From the NCBI GenBank assembly GCA_017621705.1, contig JAGASR010000016.1, forward strand, positions 1 through 45,589: a stretch of DNA of 45,589 nucleotides. Direction: 5' to 3'. The DNA comes from Clostridia bacterium. Its GTDB lineage: Bacteria; Bacillota; Clostridia; Oscillospirales; UBA644. Position numbers and translations under genes: made by a program. Of this stretch, positions 26,706-34,893 are shown piece by piece. Below the pieces are notes generated by a model. The model saw nothing but the letters and a program-made list of their open reading frames with translations, ran no database searches and was not told the DNA's origin. The stretch's first letter is position 1. Every line of letters starts with the position of its first letter.

Positions 26706-27633
26706 TGCGATCTGCTTTATAGCTGTCGCCTCCCGAAGTTATACTGATGATCTCGACTGCAGTTCCTCGCTTTTCTTTTGTTCCGAGAACAATGGCAAGA
26801 TCAAGTGCGCCGCAGTCAAGAAGTTTTTTTATCGCAGGCCGTTTTGCCGCCTGAGAAAAAGATTCGGCATGCGCCGAGAAAATAAACGATACACCGCTGT
26901 TCATCGCACTGACAAGGTTATCAGCTTCACACAAAGAGCCTATCTCATCAAAAACAATAACATCGGGGCAAAGCGTACGGAGCGCACGATCTATACCATC
27001 CGCTTTCGGGCAACAATCTAAAATATCGCATAAAAGACTGCTTGCAAACGAAGAAACACCGTCCGAGACACCGCACAGCTCTCCCCTTTCATCCACTACG
27101 CTCACCTTATACCCTTTTTCACCCAGAATACGGCACAGATCACGCAAAATAGTCGTTTTCCCTCCACCCGGAGGGGAAATAATTGCAGTATTAACCACTT
27201 TTTGAGGAGAAATAATATATTTTGAGACATTTTCCGCCACTCCGACTATTTCTCTTGCAATACGGAAGACAAACCCGTTTATATCCCGAAAACCAACTAA
27301 ATCACCGTTTTTTACGACCGCCGTGCCGCAGATGCCTACTCTGTAACCGCCGCCGAGGGAAATAAAGCCGTTTCTGATCTGATCCTCAAACGAATAAACG
27401 GAGCTTTTGCAGATCTTTGCGAAAATATCGTCAATCTCATATCTGTAAAGCAAAACAGCTTTACTCGGATCCGATGTAAGACTGTTTGATGATATATACC
27501 AAATATCTTTTCCGAAAGACACACATGACGGCCGTTCGAGCCTTATTGTTATCTCCGATGCTGAAGAAAAGACTTTTTTGCACCCGAGCGCCGTTTTCAG
27601 ACGGTCGGGCAAAACTGAAATAATATTTTTCAC
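26662..27633 (-). CDS. spoIIIAA: Stage III sporulation protein AA, secretion-type ATPase
   Basis: 323 residues. A secretion-ATPase fold with Walker A ISPPGGGKTTIL (~153-163) and Walker B VIVFDEIGS, plus DERGEL and SLGGGYRVGICG in the N-terminal half. It powers the SpoIIIA-SpoIIQ channel. The start is GTG 27633 with AGGGGG nine bases upstream. First gene of an eight-gene operon; I could not find a convincing SigmaE promoter in the short AT-rich upstream region, which also carries the terminator of the GH127 gene. Confidence 0.94.
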   Translation of the reverse strand: MKNIISVLPDRLKTALGCKKVFSSASEITIRLERPSCVSFGKDIWYISSNSLTSDPSKAVLLYRYEIDDIFAKICKSSVYSFEDQIRNGFISLGGGYRVGICGTAVVKNGDLVGFRDINGFVFRIAREIVGVAENVSKYIISPQKVVNTAIISPPGGGKTTILRDLCRILGEKGYKVSVVDERGELCGVSDGVSSFASSLLCDILDCCPKADGIDRALRTLCPDVIVFDEIGSLCEADNLVSAMNSGVSFIFSAHAESFSQAAKRPAIKKLLDCGALDLAIVLGTKEKRGTAVEIISITSGGDSYKADRIDIDPVGKFILGDI

Positions 27634-27697
27634 GGCACTTGTCCCCCTCTTCCGTAAATATATATTTTACAAAAACAAAAGATAGAACTTTAAGGCA

Positions 27698-27733
27698 TAA
27701 AAAATCGGACGGTAAAACATAATACCGTCCGAT
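27698..27733 (-). terminator. Terminator of the GH127 gene
   Basis: An 11-bp perfect stem, ATCGGACGGTA (27704-27714) with TACCGTCCGAT (27723-27733), is followed on the minus strand by a T-run (27703-27698). It separates the GH127 gene from the spoIIIA operon. Confidence 0.88.
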
Positions 27734-27749
27734 ATCAAATTGAAAAATG

Positions 27750-29555
27750 TTATTTATCCATACAGAACCAAACGACCATATCTGTTTCGCCTCGGTTTGC
27801 AAAACAGTTATAAGGGATCATTTTAAGAGCCGTTTTTTCTGTCTGAGGTTTAAACGAAGAATAAAGACCGCCTTCAAAAGGAAGACGTTTACGGCAAGGC
27901 ACTTCAAGAGTGATAAGTCCGAATTCCTCGGAAAACGTTTCTGTTGCATCGATCTCTCGGTGAAGAATGAAACTATGAAGGAATTCTCCGTTATCGACGC
28001 CCTCTGCACAGTAAACTATCGGGCCTCGCATGACGCAGACTTTTCCTGCATCGCTTGAAATTCGGGGATCGGCGTAAACGATCTTGGGAGTCATATCAAG
28101 ATCAATAACAATATCCTCACCGTCGTTATCAATAACAGCATAACCGTTTTCAAAGCTGAAATCTTTATTTAAAGAGAAATTATCACACCATTCGGGAATT
28201 CTGACCGCAACCTTTTTCGTACCCTTTACAGAAACTGTAACTCTGCCGTTGAGCGGATATTCGGTTGATACTTTGCAGTACACACCGTCAAACTCTGCTT
28301 CGGAAGAAACGAACTGGTTAATGTAGAACGTGTCGCCGTCGATACCGTAAAAATAATTTCCGAGAGTCGGAAGAATACGTGTTATATTCGGAGGACAGCA
28401 GGAGCAGCTGAAACACTCCAGGCGCTGGGTTATCGGGAAACGTTTGCCTCCGAAAGCATTGGTGAAATGATCGCGCAAATTGATCTCGAGCGGATTTTCG
28501 TAGAAGAACGATTTACCGTCAAGCGAAAGGCCCGAAAGAACGCCGTTATAAAGAACTCTTTCGATCACATCGGCATAGCGCGCGTTATTTTCAAAAGCAA
28601 GCATTGCGTTGGAAAAGAGCATGAGGCCTATGCCTGCGCAGGTTTCGGTATAGGCCTGATCGTTCGGTAGATCGAACGGCACGGTAAATGCTTCGCCGAG
28701 ATTTGTCGAACCGATGCCGCCCGTGACATACATTTTGCGCAAAACGGTATCATCCCAAAGATTGCGGCATGCATTGAGAAGAGACTCATCGCCGATCTGT
28801 TTTGCGAGCATAGCCATGCCCGTGTAAAGATACATTGCGCGAACGGAATGGCCTGCGGCTTCGTCTTGTTCACGGACGGGTTTGTGAGACTGGAATATAT
28901 TATTATTGTTTATCTCATCGGAAATTCCGCGGTTATTGATGAAAAATTCGGAAAGATCGAGATATTTTTTCTTACCGGTGTAAAGATACATTTTTATAAG
29001 CGCAAGCTCGATCTCTGGATGACCCGGGGTCACAAACTCCGCGCTTTTTTCTTCGACGAAAATACGGTAAATCAAGTCCGCATATTTTTCCATGCAGTCG
29101 AGAAGATCGCGTTTGCCCGTCGCATCATCATACGCAATGGCGGCCTCCATAAGATGACCTGCGCAGTAAAGCTCGTGCCAGTCGCGATTTGTAAATCTCT
29201 TTCCAGGTTCAACGACGGAAAAATAAATATTGAAATAGCCGTCCTCCCACTGATTTTTCTTTATCTTTGCAATTATATTATCGGCTTTTGCTTCAAGTTC
29301 GCGGTCGTAATCGGGATCATTTTTGATAATATAAGCGACGGATTCGACCCATTTTGCGATATCGCTGTCCCAGAAAATATGGGGCTGAACGGAGTTCGGA
29401 TCGTTTTTATCGTAATTAAAATCCAAAGAGCCGAAACGGCCTGTTTCTTCAAATCGATCGTAAACGGAATATATAGTTGTTTTGCGGTTAAGTTCCTGCT
29501 TTCCGAAAAGGTAGCCCGAAGTTACTTTAACGGAATCAAACGGTAATGTTTTCAT
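27750..29555 (-). CDS. Glycoside hydrolase family 127 (beta-L-arabinofuranosidase type)
   Basis: 601 residues, alpha6/alpha6-barrel glycosidase. It matches HypBA1-type GH127 enzymes that remove beta-linked L-arabinofuranose from plant glycoproteins. The zinc/catalytic set is present: E304 and C306 in AYTETCAGIG, and C386-C387 in CFSCSCCPPN, plus E288 with the 16-residue spacing to E304 expected for the acid/base. HELYCAGHLMEAAI near residue 128 is also typical. No signal peptide, so it acts in the cytoplasm on imported oligosaccharides. GAGGAG precedes the ATG; the promoter and terminator suggest a single-gene unit. Confidence 0.93.
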   Translation of the reverse strand: MKTLPFDSVKVTSGYLFGKQELNRKTTIYSVYDRFEETGRFGSLDFNYDKNDPNSVQPHIFWDSDIAKWVESVAYIIKNDPDYDRELEAKADNIIAKIKKNQWEDGYFNIYFSVVEPGKRFTNRDWHELYCAGHLMEAAIAYDDATGKRDLLDCMEKYADLIYRIFVEEKSAEFVTPGHPEIELALIKMYLYTGKKKYLDLSEFFINNRGISDEINNNNIFQSHKPVREQDEAAGHSVRAMYLYTGMAMLAKQIGDESLLNACRNLWDDTVLRKMYVTGGIGSTNLGEAFTVPFDLPNDQAYTETCAGIGLMLFSNAMLAFENNARYADVIERVLYNGVLSGLSLDGKSFFYENPLEINLRDHFTNAFGGKRFPITQRLECFSCSCCPPNITRILPTLGNYFYGIDGDTFYINQFVSSEAEFDGVYCKVSTEYPLNGRVTVSVKGTKKVAVRIPEWCDNFSLNKDFSFENGYAVIDNDGEDIVIDLDMTPKIVYADPRISSDAGKVCVMRGPIVYCAEGVDNGEFLHSFILHREIDATETFSEEFGLITLEVPCRKRLPFEGGLYSSFKPQTEKTALKMIPYNCFANRGETDMVVWFCMDK

Positions 29556-29591
29556 ATTTTATCTCCTCTTTTACAGAGTTATAATAAAAAT

Positions 29592-29620
29592 ATTATATCG
29601 CAGAAAGAGGATAAAGTCAA
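29592..29620 (-). promoter_or_regulatory. Promoter of the GH127 gene
   Basis: On the minus strand TTGACT (29620-29615) and a perfect TATAAT (29597-29592) are 17 bases apart, 36 bases before the start codon. It is back to back with the XRE regulator promoter. Confidence 0.85.
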
Positions 29621-29679
29621 GAGTTTAAGAAAAATGAAAAAAACAAGCATTACTTGATTACCAAACAACAAATTGATAA

Positions 29680-29708
29680 TTGACTATTTATCCGTTGTAT
29701 GATAAAAT
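29680..29708 (+). promoter_or_regulatory. Promoter of the XRE-TPR regulator gene
   Basis: TTGACT (29680-29685) and TAAAAT (29703-29708) have a 17-base spacer. The initiation region just downstream holds the palindrome described at 29712-29725. Confidence 0.75.
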
Positions 29709-29711
29709 ATA

Positions 29712-29725
29712 ATCACACCGGTGAT
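29712..29725 (+). promoter_or_regulatory. Candidate operator near the XRE gene start site
   Basis: ATCACACCGGTGAT contains the perfect 8-bp palindrome CACCGGTG (29716-29723) with ATCAC/GTGAT ends. It lies at the likely transcription start of the XRE-family gene, a place suited to autorepression. This is inference only. Confidence 0.35.
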
Positions 29726-29747
29726 ATCAATAACTGGAGGTCAGAAT

Positions 29748-30881
29748 ATGAATATTAAGATAGGCGAAAAGATAAAGCAACTGCGACATCGCGATGGCAG
29801 AAAGCAAGAGGATTTAGCAAACGCACTCGGAGTCAGCCCTCAGGCGATTTCGCGGTGGGAAGCAAACGGCGGATATCCCGATATGGAACTGATACCTGCC
29901 ATTGCCAATTATTTTAATATCAGCATTGATGAACTTTTTGGTTACAGCAAAGACAGAGGCGACAAACTAAAAGCAATACTGTCAAAGGCAGATAAAGAAA
30001 TCGGTGAAAACGGCGATATGACTGAGTGCGTCGAAATGCTTCGTGCAGCTATAGAGGAGTTTCCTTCAGAACCAAAGCTATATATGAATTTGGGATTAGC
30101 TTTGGACCTGCTTGGCTGGAAAAAACACGGTGCAAGAAGTTATACAAAGGATGGCTCAGATTATACTTATGAAGACACGGAATATAACTCTCAAAATGTA
30201 TATTGGCAGGAAGCACTGAGAGCATATGAAAAAGCTTTAACTTTTGATATATCCGCTGAAGAAAGAGATGTAATGACTCAGCGCATGGTGCTTTACTATG
30301 CGAAAATGGGTTATTTTGATAAAGCTACGACTCTTGCTTCAAAGCAAAACAGCCTTCTTATGAGTAGAGAGGTTCTGTTGTCATTAGCTAATGAAGGCGA
30401 GACAAGAGATAAATATCAAGGAGAAGCAATAATTGATGTTATGAATGCCTTGAAAACGGTCGTAGTGAATTCCGTTTGCACAAAGATTTCTGTTTTCACT
30501 AAAAAAGAAGGCGTTGCGCTAATGACAGAACTTGCACATCTTTATGAAACGGTTTTCAGCGATGGTAGGTGCGGTGTTGGACATTATCATATCTGCGAAT
30601 TATATCTGCACGCGGCATTATATGAAGCCCGATTTGGTGAAGGAGCTGAAAAAGCTTTAGATCACTTCAAAAAAGGCTTTGAACACAAAAAGATATATGA
30701 GTCTATACGGTGCACAGGAGAATATCAATATAGCTCGCCGCTTGTAACAAAGGTGACTTTTCCAAGTGAAAATTTCCCCTCGCTTACAAAAACATTCTGG
30801 AAAGGATGGATGGAAATTCTTCCCGAAGATTTTAAGGAACGTATAAAAGCAGATCCTAATTACTCGGAATGTTTTGAATAA
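29748..30881 (+). CDS. XRE-family regulator with TPR-like C-terminal domain
   Basis: 377 residues. Residues 1-65 form a helix-turn-helix (IKQLRHRDGRKQEDLANALG, VSPQAISRWE) typical of XRE repressors, followed by ISIDELFG. The remainder is helical with TPR-like repeats (EPKLYMNLGLALDLLGW, WQEALRAYEKALTF). It resembles the widespread Firmicute class in which a HTH is fused to peptide- or protein-sensing TPRs. ATG 29748 is preceded by GGAGGT. Codon use is more AT-rich than in the neighbours (many AAA, TTT, TTA), suggesting recent transfer. Divergent from GH127, but regulation of that gene is unproven. Confidence 0.85.
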   Translation: MNIKIGEKIKQLRHRDGRKQEDLANALGVSPQAISRWEANGGYPDMELIPAIANYFNISIDELFGYSKDRGDKLKAILSKADKEIGENGDMTECVEMLRAAIEEFPSEPKLYMNLGLALDLLGWKKHGARSYTKDGSDYTYEDTEYNSQNVYWQEALRAYEKALTFDISAEERDVMTQRMVLYYAKMGYFDKATTLASKQNSLLMSREVLLSLANEGETRDKYQGEAIIDVMNALKTVVVNSVCTKISVFTKKEGVALMTELAHLYETVFSDGRCGVGHYHICELYLHAALYEARFGEGAEKALDHFKKGFEHKKIYESIRCTGEYQYSSPLVTKVTFPSENFPSLTKTFWKGWMEILPEDFKERIKADPNYSECFE

Positions 30882-30886
30882 TCATT

Positions 30887-30909
30887 GCCCCGTCTCGGAC
30901 GGGGCTTTT
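30887..30909 (+). terminator. Terminator of the XRE-TPR gene
   Basis: GCCCCGTC and GACGGGGC form an 8-bp GC-rich stem with a three-base loop, followed by TTTTATTTG. It begins six bases after the stop codon. Confidence 0.88.
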
Positions 30910-30924
30910 ATTTGTTTTTGCATA

Positions 30925-30956
30925 TCAAAAGCCACCTCAAGAAAATGAAGTGGCTT
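30925..30956 (-). terminator. Terminator of the spoVA operon
   Basis: AAGCCACCTC (30929-30938) and GAAGTGGCTT (30947-30956) pair with one mismatch and, read on the minus strand, are followed by TTTTGAT. It lies about 40 bases past the stop of spoVAE. Confidence 0.65.
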
Positions 30957-30997
30957 ATTTCGATTTTAACGCTGATTTTGCAAGCTTTCCGTTCCGC

Positions 30998-31351
30998 TTA
31001 TTTTTTCTTTGCCCTGAATAACAGAGCCGCAAGCCAGCTGAAAATTACGGCGGACTCGATACCGCCTGCGGCACCCATAAGACTTCCCGTAAAAATACCG
31101 AGAGGACCGTCTTTATCGATCGCCTCGCGCGTAGCTTTCGCAAGAATATGACCGAACCCCGTCAGCGGAACGGATGCGCCCGATGCGCCGATCTCGAGTA
31201 TTTTATCGTAGACGCCTATTGCGGAAAGAAGGACGCCCGCGACGACATATCCGACAAGTATACGCGCAGGAGTGAGCTTTGTTTTCTCGATAATTATCTG
31301 CCCGATAAGGCAAAGCGTTCCACCAAATAAAAAAGACGATAAATATTCCAT
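30998..31351 (-). CDS. spoVAE: Stage V sporulation protein AE
   Basis: 117 residues with three to four hydrophobic helices and the segment GASGASVPLTGFGHILAKA characteristic of the SpoVAC/SpoVAEb family. It belongs to the dipicolinic acid channel in the spore inner membrane. ATG 31351 is five bases after AGAGG; an in-frame GTG two codons earlier overlaps that site. It is the last gene of the spoVAC-AD-AE unit. Confidence 0.9.
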   Translation of the reverse strand: MEYLSSFLFGGTLCLIGQIIIEKTKLTPARILVGYVVAGVLLSAIGVYDKILEIGASGASVPLTGFGHILAKATREAIDKDGPLGIFTGSLMGAAGGIESAVIFSWLAALLFRAKKK

Positions 31352-31363
31352 AAACACCTCTGC

Positions 31364-32377
31364 CTAAACCTTTAGATTAACAAGATGTGCGATACCCGGT
31401 ATACTCTCGCCCTGAAGACTGCTTGTCGGGCTCATCAGCGCGCCTGTTGTTACAAACAAAACATTTCGATACGTTTTTTTCAGCATTTCAGGCAAAATAT
31501 ATCCGCAAAGGACACTCGCAGAGCAGCCGCATCCCGAACCGCCCGAATGAACATCCTGCGTTTCGAGGTCATAGATCATCAGTCCGCAATCATTATAAAC
31601 AGAGCCGAGATCAATGCCGTCTGTAAGCAGAAGTTCTCGAAGGATATCGGCGCCGACCTTTCCGAGATCACCCGTAACGATAAGATCATAGTCGGAAGGT
31701 GAGGTCTTTGTATCGTCAAAATATCTTTTTAATGTAAGAGCCGCCGCAGGAGCCATTGCGGCGCCCATATTCGCAAGGTCGGTTATAGCCATATCGCAGA
31801 CAGCGCCGGGAGTTACTTTTTCGATAACCACGGACGGTCCTGCACTCTCCTTTTCGAGAAGCGCACACCCTGCTCCCGTTACCGTCCATTGAGCCGCAGG
31901 CGGGCGCTGTGCACCGTATTCCAAAGGAAAGCGGAACTGTCTTTCTGCGGAACAGAAATGAGAGCTTGTAAGAGCAAGGGTACGGTCAGCAAAGCCGCCG
32001 TCAATAACCATTGAGCCGAGGATCAGCGCTTCAGCCATTGTCGAACACGCTCCGTAAAGCCCAAAAAACTGCACAGCAATATCACGAACGCAAAAGTTCG
32101 AACCAGCGCACTGATTGAGCAGATCGCCTGCAAAGATGAATTCAATATCTTTTGCGGAAAAGCCCGATTTTTCGATAACATGATTCATCGCCTCCTTCTG
32201 AATATATGTTTCGGCTTTTTCGAACGATTTTTGTCCGAAATATTCATCGTCGGACCAATATAAAAAATTGGAACCGAGCGGTCCTTCATGCTCTTTCTGT
32301 CCGACGACCGCTTCAAATTGTGTTATTTTAACGGGAGACGACAATATAAACGTCCCCGAACCGATCTTTTTATTCAT
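31364..32377 (-). CDS. spoVAD: Stage V sporulation protein AD
   Basis: 337 residues with the thiolase/ketoacyl synthase-like fold that binds Ca-dipicolinate. Family segments are SGTFILSSPVKI near the start, FFGLYGACSTMAEALILGS (with the Cys at the thiolase position), SSHFCSAERQFRFPLEYG and GGSGCGCSASVLCGYILP near the C-terminus. It lies between spoVAC (12-base gap) and spoVAE (12-base gap). It is needed for dipicolinate uptake into the spore. Confidence 0.95.
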   Translation of the reverse strand: MNKKIGSGTFILSSPVKITQFEAVVGQKEHEGPLGSNFLYWSDDEYFGQKSFEKAETYIQKEAMNHVIEKSGFSAKDIEFIFAGDLLNQCAGSNFCVRDIAVQFFGLYGACSTMAEALILGSMVIDGGFADRTLALTSSHFCSAERQFRFPLEYGAQRPPAAQWTVTGAGCALLEKESAGPSVVIEKVTPGAVCDMAITDLANMGAAMAPAAALTLKRYFDDTKTSPSDYDLIVTGDLGKVGADILRELLLTDGIDLGSVYNDCGLMIYDLETQDVHSGGSGCGCSASVLCGYILPEMLKKTYRNVLFVTTGALMSPTSSLQGESIPGIAHLVNLKV

Positions 32378-32389
32378 AAAAACTCCGAT

Positions 32390-32836
32390 CTATAAAAAGA
32401 AAGTCGTGACGACATAATAAATAATACCGTAAAAGAACGCGGCGACCGTTCCGTAAACTATGACTGAACCTGCGACCGTAAAAAGCTTAGGGCCTATACC
32501 GAGGACAAGACCCTCTTTTTTGAACTCGATTGCAGGTGACGCCATGGCATTCGCAAAACCCGTAACGGGAACGAGTGTGCCTGCACCGCCTATTTTTGCG
32601 AGCTTATCGTACCAGCCTATACCCGTAAAAAGTGCGCTGAGAAAAACAAGACAGATAGTCGTCCATGTCCCTGCCGTTTCCTCATCAAGTTCAAAAAACA
32701 ATAATATAAGATCCTTTATGCCCTGCCCGAGACAACAGATAGCGCCGCCGATGACGAACGCGAAAAAGCAATCTTTTAACATCGGAGAGTTCGGAGTCTT
32801 CTGCTCGACGAGCTTTGCGTAATCTTCTGATCTCAA
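32390..32836 (-). CDS. spoVAC: Stage V sporulation protein AC
   Basis: 148 residues with about four hydrophobic helices. Family features are SPMLKDCFFAFVIGGAICC and GGAGTLVPVTGFANAMASPA. In Bacillus SpoVAC behaves as a mechanosensitive channel for dipicolinate release. The start is most likely TTG 32836, because AGGTGA lies five bases upstream; an in-frame TTG at 32851 is possible but would make that site internal. First gene of the operon. Confidence 0.9.
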   Translation of the reverse strand: MRSEDYAKLVEQKTPNSPMLKDCFFAFVIGGAICCLGQGIKDLILLFFELDEETAGTWTTICLVFLSALFTGIGWYDKLAKIGGAGTLVPVTGFANAMASPAIEFKKEGLVLGIGPKLFTVAGSVIVYGTVAAFFYGIIYYVVTTFFL

Positions 32837-32870
32837 AAAAATCACCTGCAAATAAATATTTCCTGCAAAG

Positions 32871-32899
32871 TATTGTTTACGAAAAAAAGGTTTTTATTC
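32871..32899 (-). promoter_or_regulatory. Possible SigmaG-type promoter of the spoVA operon
   Basis: On the minus strand GAATA (32899-32895) and AACAATA (32877-32871) have a 17-base spacer and match five of seven positions of the remembered SigmaG -10. The match is weak and only suggested because spoVA is forespore-expressed in Bacillus. Confidence 0.28.
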
Positions 32900-32908
32900 G
32901 CGCATATA

Positions 32909-32937
32909 TTGAAATTCGCAGGGAGATATGGTATAAT
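32909..32937 (+). promoter_or_regulatory. Promoter of the CatA-barnase-barstar operon
   Basis: TTGAAA (32909-32914) and a perfect TATAAT (32932-32937) have a 17-base spacer. The start codon at 32961 lies 23 bases downstream. Confidence 0.85.
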
Positions 32938-32960
32938 AAAAACAGAAAGGAGTGACGGAA

Positions 32961-33587
32961 ATGTCTTTTAAACTAATTGACATCGAAAAATGGGAACGTA
33001 AAGAATTTTACGAACATTTTATAAACGAGGTCGTCTGCTCTTTTTCGATAACCGTAGATATTGACATCACTGCCCTCAAAGGACAGCGGCTTTACCCCGC
33101 AATGATATGGCTGCTGACAAAAACCGTAAACGAAATGCCCGAATTCCGAACCTCGCTGACAAAAGAGGGGCTTGGAATCTACGACAGTATGCACCCGATG
33201 TATACTGTTTTCAATAAAGATAACAAGAATTTTTCGGGAATATGGTCTTATTTTTCGGAGGACTACAACGAATTTCTTCAGAGTTACGAAAAAGACGAAG
33301 CGGAATATTCTCATTCGACACGTTACGCACCGAAAGACGGAACTCCCGTAAATTCGTTTAATATTTCAATGCTTCCGTGGCTCGGTTTTACGTCTGTAAA
33401 TATAAATGTCTATGACGAAGGCAAATTTTTGCTCCCAATATTTACGATGGGAAAATTCTCAGAACGTGACGGCAAGAAACTTTTGCCTCTTTCGATTCAA
33501 GTGCATCATGCGGTTTGCGACGGATACCATGTCGGTTTGTTCGTCGAAAAACTTCAGGATAAAATAAATAATTTTAAAACCCAATAA
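32961..33587 (+). CDS. CatA-type chloramphenicol acetyltransferase-like protein
   Basis: 208 residues, close to the 210-220 of CatA. The catalytic block IQVHHAVCDGYHVG (H182-H183-x3-D187-G188) matches the classic HHxxxDG motif almost exactly, and NISMLPWLGFTSVNINV holds the conserved Ser/Asn active-site strand. The protein therefore looks catalytically intact. Sequence alone does not separate a true resistance enzyme from housekeeping acyltransferases of this family. ATG 32961 is preceded by AAAGGAGTG; an in-frame GTG at 32952 lies inside that site. First gene of a five-gene unit with barnase and barstar, 18 bases before the next. Confidence 0.85.
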   Translation: MSFKLIDIEKWERKEFYEHFINEVVCSFSITVDIDITALKGQRLYPAMIWLLTKTVNEMPEFRTSLTKEGLGIYDSMHPMYTVFNKDNKNFSGIWSYFSEDYNEFLQSYEKDEAEYSHSTRYAPKDGTPVNSFNISMLPWLGFTSVNINVYDEGKFLLPIFTMGKFSERDGKKLLPLSIQVHHAVCDGYHVGLFVEKLQDKINNFKTQ

Positions 33588-33605
33588 AGGAGACAGATAA
33601 CAAAA

Positions 33606-34313
33606 ATGAAATTTAAAAAGTTAATATCCATTATCCTATCGCTGTTATTGTCGGTAACGATGTTAAGCTCCTGCGAAGAAGGAATCGAACTTGGTGATAT
33701 TATCGAAGAGATCGAATATCTTGTCGGGTTTGACACTATCGGCGATGACACTCAGCCGACTGATTCAAAGGAATTCGATGAAATATTAGACGATTTCGAC
33801 TTTGAGGACGACGAGCAGGATGGGCAACCGTCAGACAATAACGAGGATGTCAAGGAAGAAGAAGTGACGGAAGACGATCCGACGGAACAGCAACCGACAG
33901 AAGAACCATCCGAAAACGAAACGGTCGAAAATGAGCAGATCGAAGAAGCACCACAGCCTGCCATTGACGAGTACGGAACGTTCACTTCAAAGGACGATGT
34001 TGCGCTGTATATTCACACATACGGGAAGCTGCCGCAAAACTTCATTACGAAGAACGAAGCGCGGTCTCTCGGCTGGCAAGGCGGAGGACTTGAAGATTAC
34101 GCGCCGGGTAAATGCATAGGCGGCGACTATTTCGGAAACTTTGAAGGACTTCTGCCCGAGAAAAAAGGACGTGAATATACGGAGTGCGATATCGACACTT
34201 TAGGAAAAGATTCACGCGGGGCGAAGCGGATCGTATTTTCAAACGACGGTCTGATCTACTACACAGATGACCATTATGAATCATTCACACTCCTGTACGG
34301 AAAAGAGGAATAG
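33606..34313 (+). CDS. Lipoprotein barnase-type ribonuclease
   Basis: 235 residues. Residues 1-23 form a lipoprotein signal with lipobox LSSC (C23). Residues ~24-125 are an Asp/Glu/Pro-rich acidic linker. The C-terminal ~110 residues form a barnase (microbial RNase) domain: DDVALYIHTYGKLPQNFITK carries the conserved Lys; E193 (ECDID), R208 (KRIVFS) and H223 (DDHYESF) match the barnase triad Glu73, Arg87 and His102. It should cleave RNA at guanosines, probably tethered on the outer face of the membrane. Its inhibitor gene starts three bases after the stop. The long acidic linker is unusual. Confidence 0.9.
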   Translation: MKFKKLISIILSLLLSVTMLSSCEEGIELGDIIEEIEYLVGFDTIGDDTQPTDSKEFDEILDDFDFEDDEQDGQPSDNNEDVKEEEVTEDDPTEQQPTEEPSENETVENEQIEEAPQPAIDEYGTFTSKDDVALYIHTYGKLPQNFITKNEARSLGWQGGGLEDYAPGKCIGGDYFGNFEGLLPEKKGREYTECDIDTLGKDSRGAKRIVFSNDGLIYYTDDHYESFTLLYGKEE

Positions 34314-34316
34314 AAA

Positions 34317-34652
34317 ATGTTGGAAATAAGAATTGACGGAAAAGATCTTCAGACAAGACAGCAGGCGCACGAATTTCTTGCGGATCAGGACGGTTTTCCC
34401 GAGGGATACGGCAAAAATCTCGATGCGATGTATGACGTTCTGACTTCTCTTCCCGAAGTTAAAGTTACGGTTTGCGATCCCGAAAGCATCGTTGAAAATC
34501 TCGGAGAATACGGCAAAAAACTGCTTCTCGTTATAAAACACGCATGCGACAGAAATCCCGGCATCGTCCTTGAAATAGAAGAACGAAAAGCGGAAGAGAC
34601 GGATGTTTCGCAAGCGATAGTCGTTGAGGAATCGGATCAATGCGTGGAATAA
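34317..34652 (+). CDS. Barstar-like ribonuclease inhibitor
   Basis: 111 residues. The barstar fold is recognisable from the opening LEIRIDGKDLQTRQQAHEFL and the inhibitor helix GYGKNLDAMYDVLTSLP, which in barstar inserts into the barnase active site with an acidic residue at the NLDA position. The C-terminal ~25 residues are an acidic extension not present in short barstars. It lies three bases after the RNase gene, so the two are translationally coupled, giving cytoplasmic protection before export. Confidence 0.93.
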   Translation: MLEIRIDGKDLQTRQQAHEFLADQDGFPEGYGKNLDAMYDVLTSLPEVKVTVCDPESIVENLGEYGKKLLLVIKHACDRNPGIVLEIEERKAEETDVSQAIVVEESDQCVE

Positions 34653-34864
34653 AGATCATCAGGGCGATATCAGCTATTCTTATGCTTATCGGAACCGTAT
34701 TGCTTTTATTTTGCGGTACGGGGACGATAGTTGACACGGACACTGCGATGACCGTCTTATTTACAGCATGGTCAACTGCTGTGGCAGGTTTGTTTTTGTT
34801 TGTCATAACAGCAATAATAAACCTTGTAAATCAAGAAAAGAAAAAAGATCGGTCTGACAAATAA
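34640..34864 (+). CDS. Small two-helix membrane protein, copy 1
   Basis: 74 residues; I do not recognise the family. It has two hydrophobic helices (AISAILMLIGTVLLLFCG and STAVAGLFLFVITAIINL) and a basic, then acidic tail (EKKKDRSDK). It shares the opening MRGIKI and overall layout with the next gene, so the two are tandem duplicates. It overlaps the end of barstar by 13 bases, hence it is in the same operon. Confidence 0.7.
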   Translation: MRGIKIIRAISAILMLIGTVLLLFCGTGTIVDTDTAMTVLFTAWSTAVAGLFLFVITAIINLVNQEKKKDRSDK

Positions 34865-34893
34865 ACAATATAATAATAACGGAGGTAAAATCA

